The notes below the pieces were generated by a model. The model was not told the origin of the DNA. It was given only the letters and a program-made list of their open reading frames with translations, and searched no databases. This document shows positions 1 through 9,666 of a stretch of 44,510 bases of DNA, in pieces. The stretch lies in NCBI GenBank assembly GCA_019359635.1, contig JAHHGY010000030.1, positions 1-44,510 of the forward strand. Reading direction: 5' to 3'. A program made the position numbers and the translations under genes. The DNA is from Chroococcus sp. CMT-3BRIN-NPC107 (GTDB lineage Bacteria > Cyanobacteriota > Cyanobacteriia > Cyanobacteriales > Chroococcidiopsidaceae). How positions within the stretch are numbered: position 1 is the first letter of the stretch; each line of letters opens with the position of its first letter.

Positions 1-60
1 GCCCTCTTGCGGACGAGCATTTACCAGATGCAGAATTCGGTTGAAAAAGCTCTGATCCAT
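1..60 (-). CDS. Start of an unidentified protein, cut by the window edge
   Basis: On the minus strand an ATG at 60-58 opens a reading frame that stays open to the left edge (20 codons, beginning MDQSFFNRILHLVN). It lies about 105 bp downstream of the alpha/beta hydrolase stop, in the same direction as the clp operon. No clear Shine-Dalgarno precedes the ATG. I do not recognise the protein from 20 residues. It may be a real gene or a chance frame. Confidence 0.35.
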   Translation of the reverse strand, partial: MDQSFFNRILHLVNARPQEG

Positions 61-124
61 GAGTTTATACCAATGGTTTGGGCTTTTTCATTCTCTCATC
101 TCTGCTTATTCTTGAAGAAGTCTA

Positions 125-159
125 TTAGGCAAGGTCGCTGCGGTGGTAGCCTTGCCTAA
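125..159. repeat. Perfect 10-bp inverted repeat after the clp operon
   Basis: TTAGGCAAGG (125-134) and CCTTGCCTAA (150-159) are perfect complements around a 15-nt loop. The hairpin sits just after the stop codon of the last gene of the minus-strand clp cluster. For minus-strand transcription the T run precedes the stem rather than following it, so it is not a textbook intrinsic terminator. It may instead act as an RNA 3'-end stabiliser or attenuator. Confidence 0.55.
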
Positions 160-164
160 AAAAA

Positions 165-1064
165 TTAACCTAATTGCAAAAATTGCCGCACCGAGCTTAA
201 ATAAGTTACCGGATCTTCTAGCATCGGAAAATGAGCCGTATTCGGCATCATAACAAATGCTACCTTATCGCTCAAGGCGGCAGCTTGACGACCCATAGCT
301 GGAGGAATAATTTGGTCGTATTCTCCAGCCACTAAAAGTGTAGGGACGGTTAATTTTGTAAATTCTCCCGGCATAAATTTCGCTGCGTTTTCGCTCACTG
401 CTGTAACCATTGTACCAATCGCAGCGGCGTAATCTGCCATCAAAAAGTCATCTAAAAATGCTTGGCGATCGCTCTTAGGAATCGAGCGCTTCAAAAAGCG
501 TGCCATAAACATCCGATCGATAAAGGGAATTAATGCCAACCACTTAGGGCGAAACTTAACTACATAGCCGCCAAATTTATGAAAAGCAGCAAAGGCTTTC
601 TCGTCGTACTCAAAAACACCGCTACAAGTTAAGATTGCTTTTTCTACCCGCTCTGGATGCAGGTTGAGAAACAATATCGCCACCGATGCACCCGTTGAAT
701 GAGCGTTGAGATAAACCTTTTTTAGCTGCAAACTATCTAACAAAGCTGCTAAATCTATAGCATACTCCTCAAGCTCGTAACTCAACGCTGCTATAGTTTC
801 TGTTTGTTCTGGGGATGCTAGAGAATCTGCTACTGCCTCGGTTGCTGCAAGCACTGGCGATTTGCCATTAGAGCGTCCAAAGCCCCGCATATCGTACAGC
901 AGACAGTCAAAATCTTTACTAAGAGCTTTTGCTGTACTTTCCCAGTAACGAGCCGAACCCGCCCAACCATGTATAAATACTATTACTGGCTTGACTTTAG
1001 AACTTGATGGCGATTTGACCCACTCGTAATAATGGTCAATACCACGAACGCGAATGTAAGGCAT
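165..1064 (-). CDS. Alpha/beta hydrolase, fourth gene of the tig-clpP-clpX cluster
   Basis: A 299-aa soluble alpha/beta-hydrolase-fold protein. The oxyanion segment IHGWAGS is at residues 31-37. The nucleophile elbow reads AHSTGAS with Ser123, so the first glycine of the usual GxSxG is Ala. The likely acid is Asp250 (in GEYDQIIP) and the base His278 (in NTAHFP), which gives a complete triad. It has no signal peptide. The ATG lies only 3 bp past the clpX stop, so it is probably co-transcribed with and translationally linked to clpX. The substrate cannot be read from the sequence; hydrolases of this group include esterases, lipases and haloperoxidase-like enzymes. The clp context suggests stress-related co-expression but not a mechanism. 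Confidence 0.85.
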   Translation of the reverse strand: MPYIRVRGIDHYYEWVKSPSSSKVKPVIVFIHGWAGSARYWESTAKALSKDFDCLLYDMRGFGRSNGKSPVLAATEAVADSLASPEQTETIAALSYELEEYAIDLAALLDSLQLKKVYLNAHSTGASVAILFLNLHPERVEKAILTCSGVFEYDEKAFAAFHKFGGYVVKFRPKWLALIPFIDRMFMARFLKRSIPKSDRQAFLDDFLMADYAAAIGTMVTAVSENAAKFMPGEFTKLTVPTLLVAGEYDQIIPPAMGRQAAALSDKVAFVMMPNTAHFPMLEDPVTYLSSVRQFLQLG

Positions 1065-1067
1065 GAT

Positions 1068-2411
1068 TTAGGCAGATTCTGGCTTGGGTAAAGAAGATGG
1101 ATGTACTAGCAATTCCGCCGTAGAGCGTTTTTCTACCATTTCTCGCGTAATTGTGCAGCAAGTAACATCTTTTCTTGAAGGCAATTCGTACATTATCTCT
1201 AACATTAATTCTTCGACAATGGCACGTAAGGCTCTAGCACCAGTTTTTCGGCGGTAGGCTTCTTTAGCTATCGCTTTTAACGCATCAGGCTTAAATTCTA
1301 GCTGTACGTTGTCCATATTCAGCAGCTTTTGATACTGCTTGACTAAAGCGCTGCGGGGCTGGGTCAAAATTGCTACTAAAGTGTCTTCGTCTAATGGCTC
1401 TACTACCGCTGCTACGGGTATGCGCCCGATAAATTCAGGAATCATGCCAAACTTGACTAAATCCCCTGGTTCTAGGTGACGCAGCACGTCTGCCGTGCGT
1501 TTTTCTTTCGATTGCCCTTCCCCTGGTTGAATAAAGCCCATTGATTTTTTACCAATGCGCTGTTCGACAACTTTATCTAAGCCAACAAAAGCGCCGCCGC
1601 AAATAAACAAAATATTGCTAGTGTCAATTTGAATGCAGTCTTGGTAGGGATGCTTGCGCCCGCCTTGGGGTGGTACATTTGCGATCGTGCCTTCGAGCAT
1701 TTTCAACAAAGCTTGCTGTACGCCTTCCCCAGATACATCGCGGGTAATGGAAGGATTTTCGCTTTTACGGGCAATCTTATCTATTTCATCGATGTAAATA
1801 ATTCCCCGTTGGGCTTCTTCTACATCTAAATCCGCCACTTGGAGCAAGCGCAGTAAAATATTTTCAACATCTTCTCCCACGTACCCCGCTTCGGTTAAAG
1901 TTGTAGCATCGGCAACTGCAAACGGTACGTCTAGTATTTTTGCTAAAGTTTGAGCCAGCAAGGTTTTGCCGCATCCAGTGGGTCCAACTAACAAAATATT
2001 TGACTTTTGCAGTTCAATTAATTCTTCTGAACCTTTGGTATTAGTTTTATTTTGCAACAGGCTGAGACGCTTGTAGTGATTGTAAACTGCTACCGATAAT
2101 ACTTTTTTGGCCTCTTCTTGACCAATTACATGATCGTCTAGGTGATTTTTAATCTCTCGCGGCTTAGGAATTTGATTGAACGATAAATTTGCTGAACGAG
2201 GACGACGTTTTTGCGGTGGTTCGGGACGGGGTGCTGGGGCGGCGGCAGCGCTACTTGTGTTGTGTTCGATTAATTCTTCATCAAGAATTTCGTTGCACAA
2301 ATCAACGCATTCATCGCAAATGTAGACTCCCGGCCCCGCAATTAACTTGCGTACCTGTTCTTGAGACTTGCCGCAAAAGGAACATTTGAGATGGGAGTCG
2401 TACTTTACCAT
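1068..2411 (-). CDS. clpX: ATP-dependent Clp protease ATP-binding subunit ClpX
   Basis: A 447-aa AAA+ unfoldase that recognises tagged substrates and threads them into ClpP in the cytoplasm. The N-terminal C4 zinc-binding domain has Cys10, Cys13, Cys32 and Cys35. A Pro/Ala/Arg-rich linker follows (about 52-75), then Walker A GPTGCGKT (143-150) and Walker B IIYIDE (204-209). The ClpP-docking loop, IGF in Escherichia coli, reads MGF here (291-293). The pore loop GYVGED and the C-terminal AAA small domain ([10 protein letters not shown]) are present. The gene starts 13 bp after clpP and ends 3 bp before the hydrolase gene, in the usual tig-clpP-clpX order. Length and motifs are typical, and no defect is visible. 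Confidence 0.98.
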   Translation of the reverse strand: MVKYDSHLKCSFCGKSQEQVRKLIAGPGVYICDECVDLCNEILDEELIEHNTSSAAAAPAPRPEPPQKRRPRSANLSFNQIPKPREIKNHLDDHVIGQEEAKKVLSVAVYNHYKRLSLLQNKTNTKGSEELIELQKSNILLVGPTGCGKTLLAQTLAKILDVPFAVADATTLTEAGYVGEDVENILLRLLQVADLDVEEAQRGIIYIDEIDKIARKSENPSITRDVSGEGVQQALLKMLEGTIANVPPQGGRKHPYQDCIQIDTSNILFICGGAFVGLDKVVEQRIGKKSMGFIQPGEGQSKEKRTADVLRHLEPGDLVKFGMIPEFIGRIPVAAVVEPLDEDTLVAILTQPRSALVKQYQKLLNMDNVQLEFKPDALKAIAKEAYRRKTGARALRAIVEELMLEIMYELPSRKDVTCCTITREMVEKRSTAELLVHPSSLPKPESA

Positions 2412-2424
2412 AAAAAGCCTCGAA

Positions 2425-3102
2425 TTAGTTAACTGAAGTAACTGTAGCGCCTACTTGGGGGATGTTTTGCCGAGAAATCACGCTGTCGATTAAGCCATAA
2501 TTTTTTGCTTCTTCGGCGGACATAAAAAAGTCTCTTTCCGTATCAGCTTCAATTCTTTCTAAGGGCTTGCCAGTGTGATGGGCTAGTAACTCGTTTAATC
2601 TGCTTTTGTGATACAGAATTTCTTTTGCTTGAATTTCGATATCAACAGCTTGACCTTGGGCGCCACCTAGTGGTTGGTGAATCATAATCCGGGCGCTGGG
2701 TAAAGACATCCGTTTGCCTTTTACGCCCGCCGTCAATAAAAACGCTCCCATGCTGGCGGCTAATCCAAAACAAATAGTAACAACATCCGGGCGAATTTGC
2801 TGAATTGTGTCATAAATTGCCATTCCTGCCGTTACCGAACCGCCGGGAGAATTAATGTATAACTGAATGTCTTTTTCTGGGTCTTCGGCATCTAAAAATA
2901 ATAACTGAGCCACAATTGAGTCTGCTACTGCATCGTCTACTTGCGTCCCTAAAAATACAATCCGTTCTCTCAAAAGTCGAGAATAAATATCAAAAGCCCG
3001 TTCCCCCATGCCTGACTGTTCTACAACGGTAGGAACGATGTTATTAATCTCTAGATAGTTGGTGCTGCTAATAGCAGGATATATACATTTTGATTCAAGC
3101 AT
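2425..3102 (-). CDS. clpP: ATP-dependent Clp protease proteolytic subunit (ClpX-linked, ClpP2-type)
   Basis: A 225-aa serine peptidase forming the barrel that degrades substrates fed by ClpX. The catalytic triad is intact: Ser117 in GLAASMGA, His142 in MIHQPLGG and Asp191 in ERDFF, with the glycine-rich NSPGGSV strand at 84-90. About 22 residues precede the conserved segment [16 protein letters not shown]. Such N-terminal leaders occur on cyanobacterial ClpP proteins and may be cleaved. Cyanobacteria have several ClpP/ClpR paralogues; the one encoded beside clpX is conventionally ClpP2, so I infer that identity from position. It is separated from tig by about 150 bp and from clpX by 13 bp. 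Confidence 0.97.
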   Translation of the reverse strand: MLESKCIYPAISSTNYLEINNIVPTVVEQSGMGERAFDIYSRLLRERIVFLGTQVDDAVADSIVAQLLFLDAEDPEKDIQLYINSPGGSVTAGMAIYDTIQQIRPDVVTICFGLAASMGAFLLTAGVKGKRMSLPSARIMIHQPLGGAQGQAVDIEIQAKEILYHKSRLNELLAHHTGKPLERIEADTERDFFMSAEEAKNYGLIDSVISRQNIPQVGATVTSVN

Positions 3103-3251
3103 AAATCACAAACTTAAGTGGAACTGACACGGGTAGGCTAGGAAAGCAGTTAGGTTTCAATTTTTTTAGTAACCTATCTTTAAACCTATTATGGCTTATC
3201 TATTTAGAGATGGAAAAATCACTTTTTGCCAGGAGGCGATTTCTCGATTGT

Positions 3252-4640
3252 CTACTCAGCTATTATTTCGTCCGCAGCCTCTTCGGCTATTTCCTCAGTT
3301 ACGTCTTCCGGTTGATTTAAAGTACCTTCGGCAACGAGTTCAATAGTGGCGTTTGCTTGCAGCCAATCGAGAATTTTCTCAGTCAGCAACTCGTCAGCGA
3401 CAACTTCGCGCAATCTGTCTTGGTCAATGTCTTTATCAGTGTACTGCGCCATCACTTCTTGAAACCTGGTTTCAATTGCCGCACTTTCTACTTCAATAGA
3501 TTCGCGTTTTGCGACTTCTTGCAATGCCAGAGTGCGTTTGATGCTGTCAATGGCTTCGGGGCGCGACTTCTCTCTTAGTTCGGGTATAGTATCTTGAGTA
3601 AATAGCCTTTTGACATCTATTCCCTGTCTGCTCAATTGCATGGCAGTTTGAGTCAGCATTGTGTCTATTTCTTGGTTAATCAATGTTTCAGGCAAATCTA
3701 CTTCAACATTTTTGACCAATTCCTTAGTTAAAGCTTGCTGTTTATTGGCTTTAGTTTTGTTTTCGGCTTCTTCTTGAAATCTTTTTTCTAAGGATGCTCG
3801 TAATTCATCTAAGGTTTCAAATTCGCCGACTTCTTGAGCAAAATCATCGTTGACTTCTGGAAGCTCTTTTTCTTTCAATTCCTTTAGAGTCACTGTAAAC
3901 TTTGCTTTTCGGTCTGCAAACTCTAGCTGGGGATACTCGGAGGGAAATTTAGCATCGACTTCTTTAGTTTCGCCGATGTTCATGCCGACGATGCCATCAA
4001 TAAAACCTTCAATAAACCTACCTTCATTGAGTTCTACTTGAAAATCCGTCCCTTGACCCCCAGGGATTTCTTCAACTTCCGCTTCCGGGTCGTCGTTAAC
4101 TAAAACACCTTTAAAGTCTACTACGGCTACATCACCCATTTGGGCAGTGCGTCCTTCTACAGGTACAGAAGTTGCCATCTCTTGCCGATTTTCTTCAATA
4201 ACTTTTTCGACGCTGGCGGGGTCATATTTAACTTCTTCTGCTTGCACCTCTAAGCCAGTATACTGGCTTAGATTCACCTCTGGCTGCACGTCTACCGCCG
4301 CCTTAAAAATCAACGGGTTGCCGGGTTCGTATTGACCAATTAATTCTTCAAAAGAGGTACGTAGCTGCGGTTGACCGATGGCTTTAACGTCTGCTTGCTG
4401 GAGAGCTTCGGTTACGCCGCTTTCGATTAGGTCTTCTAGGGCTGCGGCTTTAATTCTGACTACTCCTAGCCGTTGAATTAATACTTGGCGCGGAACTTTG
4501 CCTTTACGAAACCCAGGAATGTTGGCAGAGCGAGCGAAATTTTGAATTACCTGCTCGTAAGCCTGTTTGGACTTTTCGGGGGAAATTTCTATTTCCAAAC
4601 CTACTTGACTTGCGGGGAGTTTTTCCTGGGTGACTTTCAT
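3252..4640 (-). CDS. tig: Trigger factor, ribosome-associated chaperone with FKBP-type PPIase domain
   Basis: A 462-aa trigger factor that binds the ribosomal exit tunnel and shields nascent chains. The N-terminal ribosome-binding domain contains the signature GFRKGKVP (about residues 45-52). A central FKBP-like domain follows (from GDVAVVDFKG to KFTVTLKELKEKELPEVND), then a helical chaperone domain and a very acidic C-terminal tail rich in Glu and Ala. I chose the ATG at 4640 because family members begin MKVTQEKLPAS. An upstream in-frame TTG at 4664 would add eight residues and has no better ribosome site. It heads the minus-strand proteostasis cluster and diverges from asd across a roughly 460-bp spacer that must hold both promoters. 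Confidence 0.96.
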   Translation of the reverse strand: MKVTQEKLPASQVGLEIEISPEKSKQAYEQVIQNFARSANIPGFRKGKVPRQVLIQRLGVVRIKAAALEDLIESGVTEALQQADVKAIGQPQLRTSFEELIGQYEPGNPLIFKAAVDVQPEVNLSQYTGLEVQAEEVKYDPASVEKVIEENRQEMATSVPVEGRTAQMGDVAVVDFKGVLVNDDPEAEVEEIPGGQGTDFQVELNEGRFIEGFIDGIVGMNIGETKEVDAKFPSEYPQLEFADRKAKFTVTLKELKEKELPEVNDDFAQEVGEFETLDELRASLEKRFQEEAENKTKANKQQALTKELVKNVEVDLPETLINQEIDTMLTQTAMQLSRQGIDVKRLFTQDTIPELREKSRPEAIDSIKRTLALQEVAKRESIEVESAAIETRFQEVMAQYTDKDIDQDRLREVVADELLTEKILDWLQANATIELVAEGTLNQPEDVTEEIAEEAADEIIAE

Positions 4641-5105
4641 GTTTACAACAGTTTTATCTGACAATTTGACTAAATGGAACTAGATTACTTAGGCTTGCTC
4701 TGATTGCTGACAGCAAAAGCTATATGCTTACAAGTATTTTTTTGCCTTCTTCATCCTTTTACAGGTTGAAAGCACTTTTATTTTAAGTGGGCCAGATTTA
4801 ACGACACCGTGATATCCTAGTTGGACAGATAAGTTTGTGGCGTTTCGAGCAGTTCTTAGTTTAGCGATAATTTGACGCGATCGGCTAATTTTTTACACTG
4901 ATACCTAGTTTGGTTTTAATAGCTCGTTTGCTGATAAGCTAGTAGCCAAAGCCTCTAAGAGTTACTTGAAGAATTTTTACAAACTGTTATAACTTCCAAA
5001 AAGTTTAAGTCTCTACTAAAATAATTGACTAATATAATTCATTATTTAAGATTGTTATTTATCTAAAAACCAAAATTAAATCAATACATTGATTGGGAGC
5101 AAAAA
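4641..5105. other. Divergent intergenic region between tig and asd
   Basis: A 465-bp gene-free stretch between two divergent operons. It is AT-rich near asd. A TTGACT hexamer at 5025-5030 followed by AT-rich sequence could be part of an asd promoter, but I see no convincing -10 at the right spacing. No riboswitch core (lysine or otherwise), long hairpin or small ORF was recognised. The asd ribosome site GGGAG is at its right edge. Confidence 0.5.
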
Positions 5106-6155
5106 TTGACAAAATCCTATCGGGTGGCAATATTAGGCGCAACCGGGGCTGTAGGCACAGAATTACTAGAACTGCTAGAGAGCCGTAATTTTCCGGTGGC
5201 AGAACTAAAACTACTAGCTTCTGCTCGCAGTGCGGGGAAAACTCTACGCTTCAAGGGAGAAGATGTAATGGTAGAGCAAATTGGCGATCGCTCTTTCAAC
5301 AATATAGACTTAGTATTAGCATCGGCAGGAGGTTCTATTTCTAAAGCCCTCACACCCGTCGCCGTCGCCGCAGGAGCAGTAGTTGTAGATAATTCTAGTG
5401 CTTTTCGTTTAGACCCCCAAGTTCCCCTCGTAGTACCTGAAGTCAATCCTGAAGCAGCCCAAAACCATCAAGGGATAATTGCTAACCCCAACTGCACGAC
5501 AATTTTGATGGCGGTGGCTGTCTATCCACTCTATAAAATCAGGAAAATTAACCGGATTGTAGTTGCTACTTACCAATCAGCTAGTGGTGCGGGGGCGATG
5601 GCAATGGCAGAAGTCAAAAACCAAGCTCAAGAAATTTTACAAGGAAAATCCCCAACTTCAGAAATTTTTCCTTATTCGTTGGCATTTAATTTATTTCCTC
5701 ACAACTCCCCCATGACCGCAAACGGTTACTGTGAAGAAGAAATGAAAATGGTTAACGAAACTAGAAAAATCTTTAACGCCGATGAAAAACTAAAAATCAC
5801 TGCAACCTGCGTTCGGGTTCCCGTACTACGCGCCCACTCCGAAGCGATTAACCTAGAATTTGCATCGCCACTAAGTGCGATAGAAGCTAAAGCAATATTA
5901 AGTCAGTCTCCCGGCGTGCGAGTAGTAGAAGACTGGCAAGCAAATTACTTCCCCATGCCCATAGATGCTACAGGAATTGATGAAGTGTTAGTAGGTCGTA
6001 TCCGTCAAGATATATCCCACGATTGCGGCTTGGAATTATGGCTGTGTGGCGACCAAATTCGCAAAGGTGCCGCCTTAAATGCCGTGCAAATTGCTGAACT
6101 ATTAGTAGAAAAAAATCTGCTATCAGCTAAAAAATATCAAACAGCAAATAGCTAA
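5106..6155 (+). CDS. asd: Aspartate-semialdehyde dehydrogenase
   Basis: A 349-aa NADP-dependent enzyme that reduces aspartyl phosphate to aspartate semialdehyde, the branch point to lysine/diaminopimelate, threonine and methionine. The N-terminal nucleotide-binding motif GATGAVG is at 11-17, the catalytic Cys130 lies in ANPNCTT, and the active-site His244 lies in RAHSEA. The start is a TTG codon preceded by GGGAG at good spacing; family members begin near this point (SYRVAILGATG). dapA follows after 26 bp and takes the product into DAP synthesis, so the two form a pathway operon. Length is normal. Confidence 0.97.
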   Translation: MTKSYRVAILGATGAVGTELLELLESRNFPVAELKLLASARSAGKTLRFKGEDVMVEQIGDRSFNNIDLVLASAGGSISKALTPVAVAAGAVVVDNSSAFRLDPQVPLVVPEVNPEAAQNHQGIIANPNCTTILMAVAVYPLYKIRKINRIVVATYQSASGAGAMAMAEVKNQAQEILQGKSPTSEIFPYSLAFNLFPHNSPMTANGYCEEEMKMVNETRKIFNADEKLKITATCVRVPVLRAHSEAINLEFASPLSAIEAKAILSQSPGVRVVEDWQANYFPMPIDATGIDEVLVGRIRQDISHDCGLELWLCGDQIRKGAALNAVQIAELLVEKNLLSAKKYQTANS

Positions 6156-6181
6156 AAGCTATCGGTGAGGAGTAAAAACGG

Positions 6182-7084
6182 GTGGTAGATTTTGGAAAAG
6201 TTGTTACAGCAATGGTTACGCCATTTAAAGCCGACGGTAGCGTAAATTATGCTGTAGCCGAACAATTAGCCGCACATTTAGCCGCTAATGGCAGCAATAC
6301 AATTGTAGTGTGCGGCACAACCGGAGAATCGCCAACCCTAAGTTGGGACGAAGAATATCAGTTGTTTCAAGTCGTATTGCAGGCAGTAGCAGGAAAAGCT
6401 TTAGTAATGGCGGGTACAGGGTCAAATTCGACTACCGAAGCTGCCGCAGCTACCCAAAAAGCATATAGAATAGGAGTACATGGATCTTTACAAGTCGTTC
6501 CTTACTATAACAAACCACCTCAAGCCGGACTTTACCATCACTTTCGGACGGTTGCTTCTGCTTGTCCCGATTTACCTATAGTGTTGTATAACGTCCCCAG
6601 TCGTACCAGCCAAAATCTCCTTCCTGAGACGGTAGCTCGGTTAGCCGAAATTGATAACATTGTAGGTATTAAAGAAGCAACGGGCAATTTAGACCAAGCA
6701 AGTGAAATTAGCCGCTTAACGCGTAGAGAATTTCAAATTTACTCCGGCGATGACTCCTTAACTTTGCCGATGTTAGCGGTGGGTGCAAAAGGTGTAGTTA
6801 GTGTTGCAAGTCACTTAGTAGGTTTGCAATTGCAACAAATGATTGAAGCTTTCGAGACAGGCAAAACTAGACTGGCAACTAGCATTCATTTACAATTATT
6901 TCCCTTATTTAAAGCTTTGTTTGTTACTACTAATCCAATTGGGGTAAAGATGGCTTTAAAAATGAAAGGTTGGGATGTTGGTTCAACTCGTCTGCCATTG
7001 CAATGCGACGAAGAAGAAAAGGTAAGCAATATCTTAGAAAAAGTTTTGCAAGATATTAAGGCTAAAAAAGATTTGGATTATTAA
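6182..7084 (+). CDS. dapA: 4-hydroxy-tetrahydrodipicolinate synthase
   Basis: A 300-aa (beta/alpha)8 aldolase that condenses pyruvate with aspartate semialdehyde, the committed step to diaminopimelate and lysine. The GTTGESPT motif is at 45-52. Tyr136 (in LYNVPSRT) and the Schiff-base Lys164 (in VGIKEATGN) are present. Translation starts at GTG, with the ribosome site GGTGAGGAG just upstream. It follows asd, the preceding pathway enzyme, by 26 bp. The C-terminal region contains [14 protein letters not shown], typical of the family. No irregularity is seen. Confidence 0.97.
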   Translation: MVDFGKVVTAMVTPFKADGSVNYAVAEQLAAHLAANGSNTIVVCGTTGESPTLSWDEEYQLFQVVLQAVAGKALVMAGTGSNSTTEAAAATQKAYRIGVHGSLQVVPYYNKPPQAGLYHHFRTVASACPDLPIVLYNVPSRTSQNLLPETVARLAEIDNIVGIKEATGNLDQASEISRLTRREFQIYSGDDSLTLPMLAVGAKGVVSVASHLVGLQLQQMIEAFETGKTRLATSIHLQLFPLFKALFVTTNPIGVKMALKMKGWDVGSTRLPLQCDEEEKVSNILEKVLQDIKAKKDLDY

Positions 7085-7252
7085 CTACTTTCAAAAAGGC
7101 AGAAAGAATAAATGAGTACGGGGTTGTAATCTACCCCAGCGTTGTAGAACATTTACATAAAAATTTGCTAGAAGTTTAAACTCATTGAGAAAATGAGAAT
7201 TTCTACAATTTTTTCTATTAATTATTAACAAATAATCGTTCAAAGGATAAAC

Positions 7253-9022
7253 ATGACAAAAAACACATCAGCAGCAGTAAAAATTATTCCTCTTGGCGGC
7301 TTGCATGAAATTGGTAAAAATACCTGTGTATTTGAGTGCAACGATGAAATAATTTTATTGGATGCGGGTTTAGCTTTTCCCACTGATGGAATGCACGGAG
7401 TAAATATTGTGCTTCCCGACATGACTTACCTGCGAGACAATCGCCACAAAATTGAAGGCATGATTGTTACTCACGGTCACGAAGATCATATTGGTGGCAT
7501 CGCCTTTCACCTCCGACAGCTAGAGATTCCGGTAATTTACGGACCAAGATTAGCAATGGCGATGCTGGAAGGTAAATTAGAAGAAGCGGGAATGCGCGAT
7601 CGCACCGAATTAAGAACCGTCAGACCCCGCGAGACTGTAAGGTTAGGTTCGCAATTTATTGTCGAATTTATCCGCAATACTCATTCTATCGCTGATAGTT
7701 TTACCATTGCCCTGCATACACCCGCCGGAGTAATTATTCATACCGGAGACTTTAAATTTGACCATACTCCGGTAGATGGCGAATTTTTTGATATGCAAAG
7801 GTTAGCAGAACACGGCGAAAAAGGCGTACTTTGCTTAATCAGCGACTCGACAAACTCCGAAGTACCAGGTTATACAGCTTCTGAGAAGTCGGTATATCCA
7901 AACCTAGAACGGGCATTTAGTCAAGCTAAAGGGCGAATTTTAGTTACAACCTTTGCCTCCTCCGTTCACCGAATTAACATGATTTTGGACATCGCCAGAA
8001 AGCAAAATCGCGTGGTTGGGGTAGTAGGGCGCTCGATGCTAAACTTGATTGCTCACGCTCGAAATTTGGGTTACATCAAGTGCGAAGACAACTTGCTGCA
8101 ACCATTGCAAGCCCTGCGAAACTTACCGGAAGAAAAAGTGTTGATTCTAACGACAGGTTCTCAAGGCGAACCCTTGTCGGCAATGACGCGGATTTCTAAA
8201 GGCGAACACCAGCAAATAAAAATTCGTCCCGGCGATACTGTAGTATTTTCTGCTAACCCTATTCCTGGAAATACTATTGCAGTTGTAAATACTATTGACC
8301 GCTTAATGATGCAGGGAGCGAACGTTATCTACGGCAAAGACAAAGGATTGCACGTATCCGGTCACGGTTGTCAAGAAGATCAAAAATTGATGATCGGTTT
8401 AACTAAGCCTAAGTTTTTCTTACCCGTTCACGGCGAACATCGGATGTTGGTTAAACACGCCGAAACCGCTCAAAGTACAGGTATTCCCGCCGAAAATATG
8501 TTGATTGTCCAGAACGGCGACGTAGTAGAAGTTTCACCAGAGGCGATCCGCGTCACCGGGAAAGTGCCTGCGGGGATAGAACTTGTGGATATGTCACGCA
8601 CGGGAATAGTAAGCGATCGCGTCCTCAAAGAGCGGCAGCAATTGGCTGGCGAAGGAATTATTACCATTGCGGCGGCGGTGGATTGGAATGGCAAGTTGAT
8701 GATGAAACCAGAAATTCACTTGCGGGGTGTAGTTACATCGGTAGATCGCCCTATGCTGCAAAAATGGGTGCAAGAGCGCATGGAGAGAGTGTTAAGCGAT
8801 CGCTGGTCGAGCTTTACTCAATACGTTAATGGCGAACCTGTAGAAGTAGATTGGGTAGGAGTACAAGTGCAGCTAGAGCGAGAATTACAGCGCCAAATTC
8901 GCCGAGAACTGCAAACTCAACCATCGGTTACTTTATTGCTGCAATCTCCTGATGAACCCACTAAAGTTTTAGATGGGAGAAGACGGCGACGGACAACGGC
9001 TCAACAAATTGCGGCATCTTAA
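7253..9022 (+). CDS. rnj: Ribonuclease J
   Basis: A 589-aa metallo-beta-lactamase/beta-CASP nuclease with endonuclease and 5'-3' exonuclease activity on RNA, acting in mRNA decay and rRNA maturation. The zinc motif HGHEDH spans His74, His76, Asp78 and His79. The further ligand segment HTGDFKFDHTP follows, then the beta-CASP domain and the C-terminal motifs (GHGCQEDQ, PVHGEHRML). A basic tail (GRRRRRTTAQQ) ends the protein and may help bind RNA. The gene lies 168 bp after dapA, the common cyanobacterial order dapA-rnj, and is followed by a strong intrinsic terminator. The gene family also carries metallo-hydrolase annotations, but the length and motifs favour RNase J. Confidence 0.95.
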   Translation: MTKNTSAAVKIIPLGGLHEIGKNTCVFECNDEIILLDAGLAFPTDGMHGVNIVLPDMTYLRDNRHKIEGMIVTHGHEDHIGGIAFHLRQLEIPVIYGPRLAMAMLEGKLEEAGMRDRTELRTVRPRETVRLGSQFIVEFIRNTHSIADSFTIALHTPAGVIIHTGDFKFDHTPVDGEFFDMQRLAEHGEKGVLCLISDSTNSEVPGYTASEKSVYPNLERAFSQAKGRILVTTFASSVHRINMILDIARKQNRVVGVVGRSMLNLIAHARNLGYIKCEDNLLQPLQALRNLPEEKVLILTTGSQGEPLSAMTRISKGEHQQIKIRPGDTVVFSANPIPGNTIAVVNTIDRLMMQGANVIYGKDKGLHVSGHGCQEDQKLMIGLTKPKFFLPVHGEHRMLVKHAETAQSTGIPAENMLIVQNGDVVEVSPEAIRVTGKVPAGIELVDMSRTGIVSDRVLKERQQLAGEGIITIAAAVDWNGKLMMKPEIHLRGVVTSVDRPMLQKWVQERMERVLSDRWSSFTQYVNGEPVEVDWVGVQVQLERELQRQIRRELQTQPSVTLLLQSPDEPTKVLDGRRRRRTTAQQIAAS

Positions 9023-9054
9023 GCTTCGGCAAAATTTTATAGTCTATAGCTATT

Positions 9055-9105
9055 AAAAGGTGGGAGGAAGTTTTTATAAGCTTCTTCCCGCCTTTTGTTT
9101 TTGGG
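9055..9105 (+). terminator. Intrinsic terminator of asd-dapA-rnj
   Basis: A 16-bp stem pairs 9055-9070 (AAAAGGTGGGAGGAAG) with 9081-9096 (CTTCTTCCCGCCTTTT), with two G-U pairs and a 10-nt loop, followed by GTTTTTGG. It lies 33 bp after the rnj stop. The remaining sequence to 9342 shows no gene I can support. Confidence 0.85.
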
Positions 9106-9342
9106 ATTCACTAATTTTTTTTGGGTGCATCTACGCAAATTAAGATATTTACCTAACAAAAGTTCAGTGATGTCTCTAATTCACAGTTTAGGTAACGAAG
9201 GGCAAGATAATAACAAATCAACCTTTTTGTTGCCGCTTGCGGCTCAACTAGCTGGAAAGCAGAATTATTCCGAAAAATCTGCTCGTAAACTGTAGATATT
9301 TTTAGAACACTCAAGTTATCCAATTGAAGTAGAGACGAAGTT

Positions 9343-9666
9343 ATGTTAGTACCCCAAACAAGTCAAAACTTGCCCCTCAACAACTGTATGCTAGGCGAAA
9401 AAGCAGATTTTGATATTTTCCAATTCTTACGTCAGCGCCTAGATGGAGTTCAAATATCTAACCCAAAATTTGCTCGCAGCTTGTGTAAGTTGATTCCTGC
9501 TCAATGTCCCTTTGAACGCGATATCACTTTATTTGGTCGTAAATTGTTCCACATTCCCGCTCTGTGCAAGTTCAACCCCCTATATGAGGAAGTTGTAGCT
9601 TTACGTTTTCGGGCGATGTGCTACTTAGCCGATGAATGCGGCGAAGATGTTACCGCTTACTGCTAA
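9343..9666 (+). CDS. Mo-dependent nitrogenase C-terminal domain protein (orphan domain)
   Basis: A 107-aa soluble protein matching the small cyanobacterial family named after a C-terminal extension of Mo-nitrogenase. Recognisable segments are KFARSLCKLIPAQCPFER (about 45-62), the tract LFGRKLFHIPALCKFNP (about 66-82) and the C-terminal RFRAMCYLADECGEDV. Six Cys residues occur in the short protein (15, 51, 58, 79, 92, 98) plus the last residue, but no classical CxxC is present. The domain often occurs as a stand-alone gene in cyanobacteria, so it is not evidence of nitrogen fixation. Function is unknown, and no nif genes are in the window. The gene stands alone between a terminator and a 300-bp spacer. 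Confidence 0.8.
   Translation: MLVPQTSQNLPLNNCMLGEKADFDIFQFLRQRLDGVQISNPKFARSLCKLIPAQCPFERDITLFGRKLFHIPALCKFNPLYEEVVALRFRAMCYLADECGEDVTAYC

Noticed and set aside
9095..9295. 66-codon open frame after the rnj terminator
   Set aside because: It begins inside the terminator stem, has no ribosome site and shows no protein-like conservation that I can recognise.
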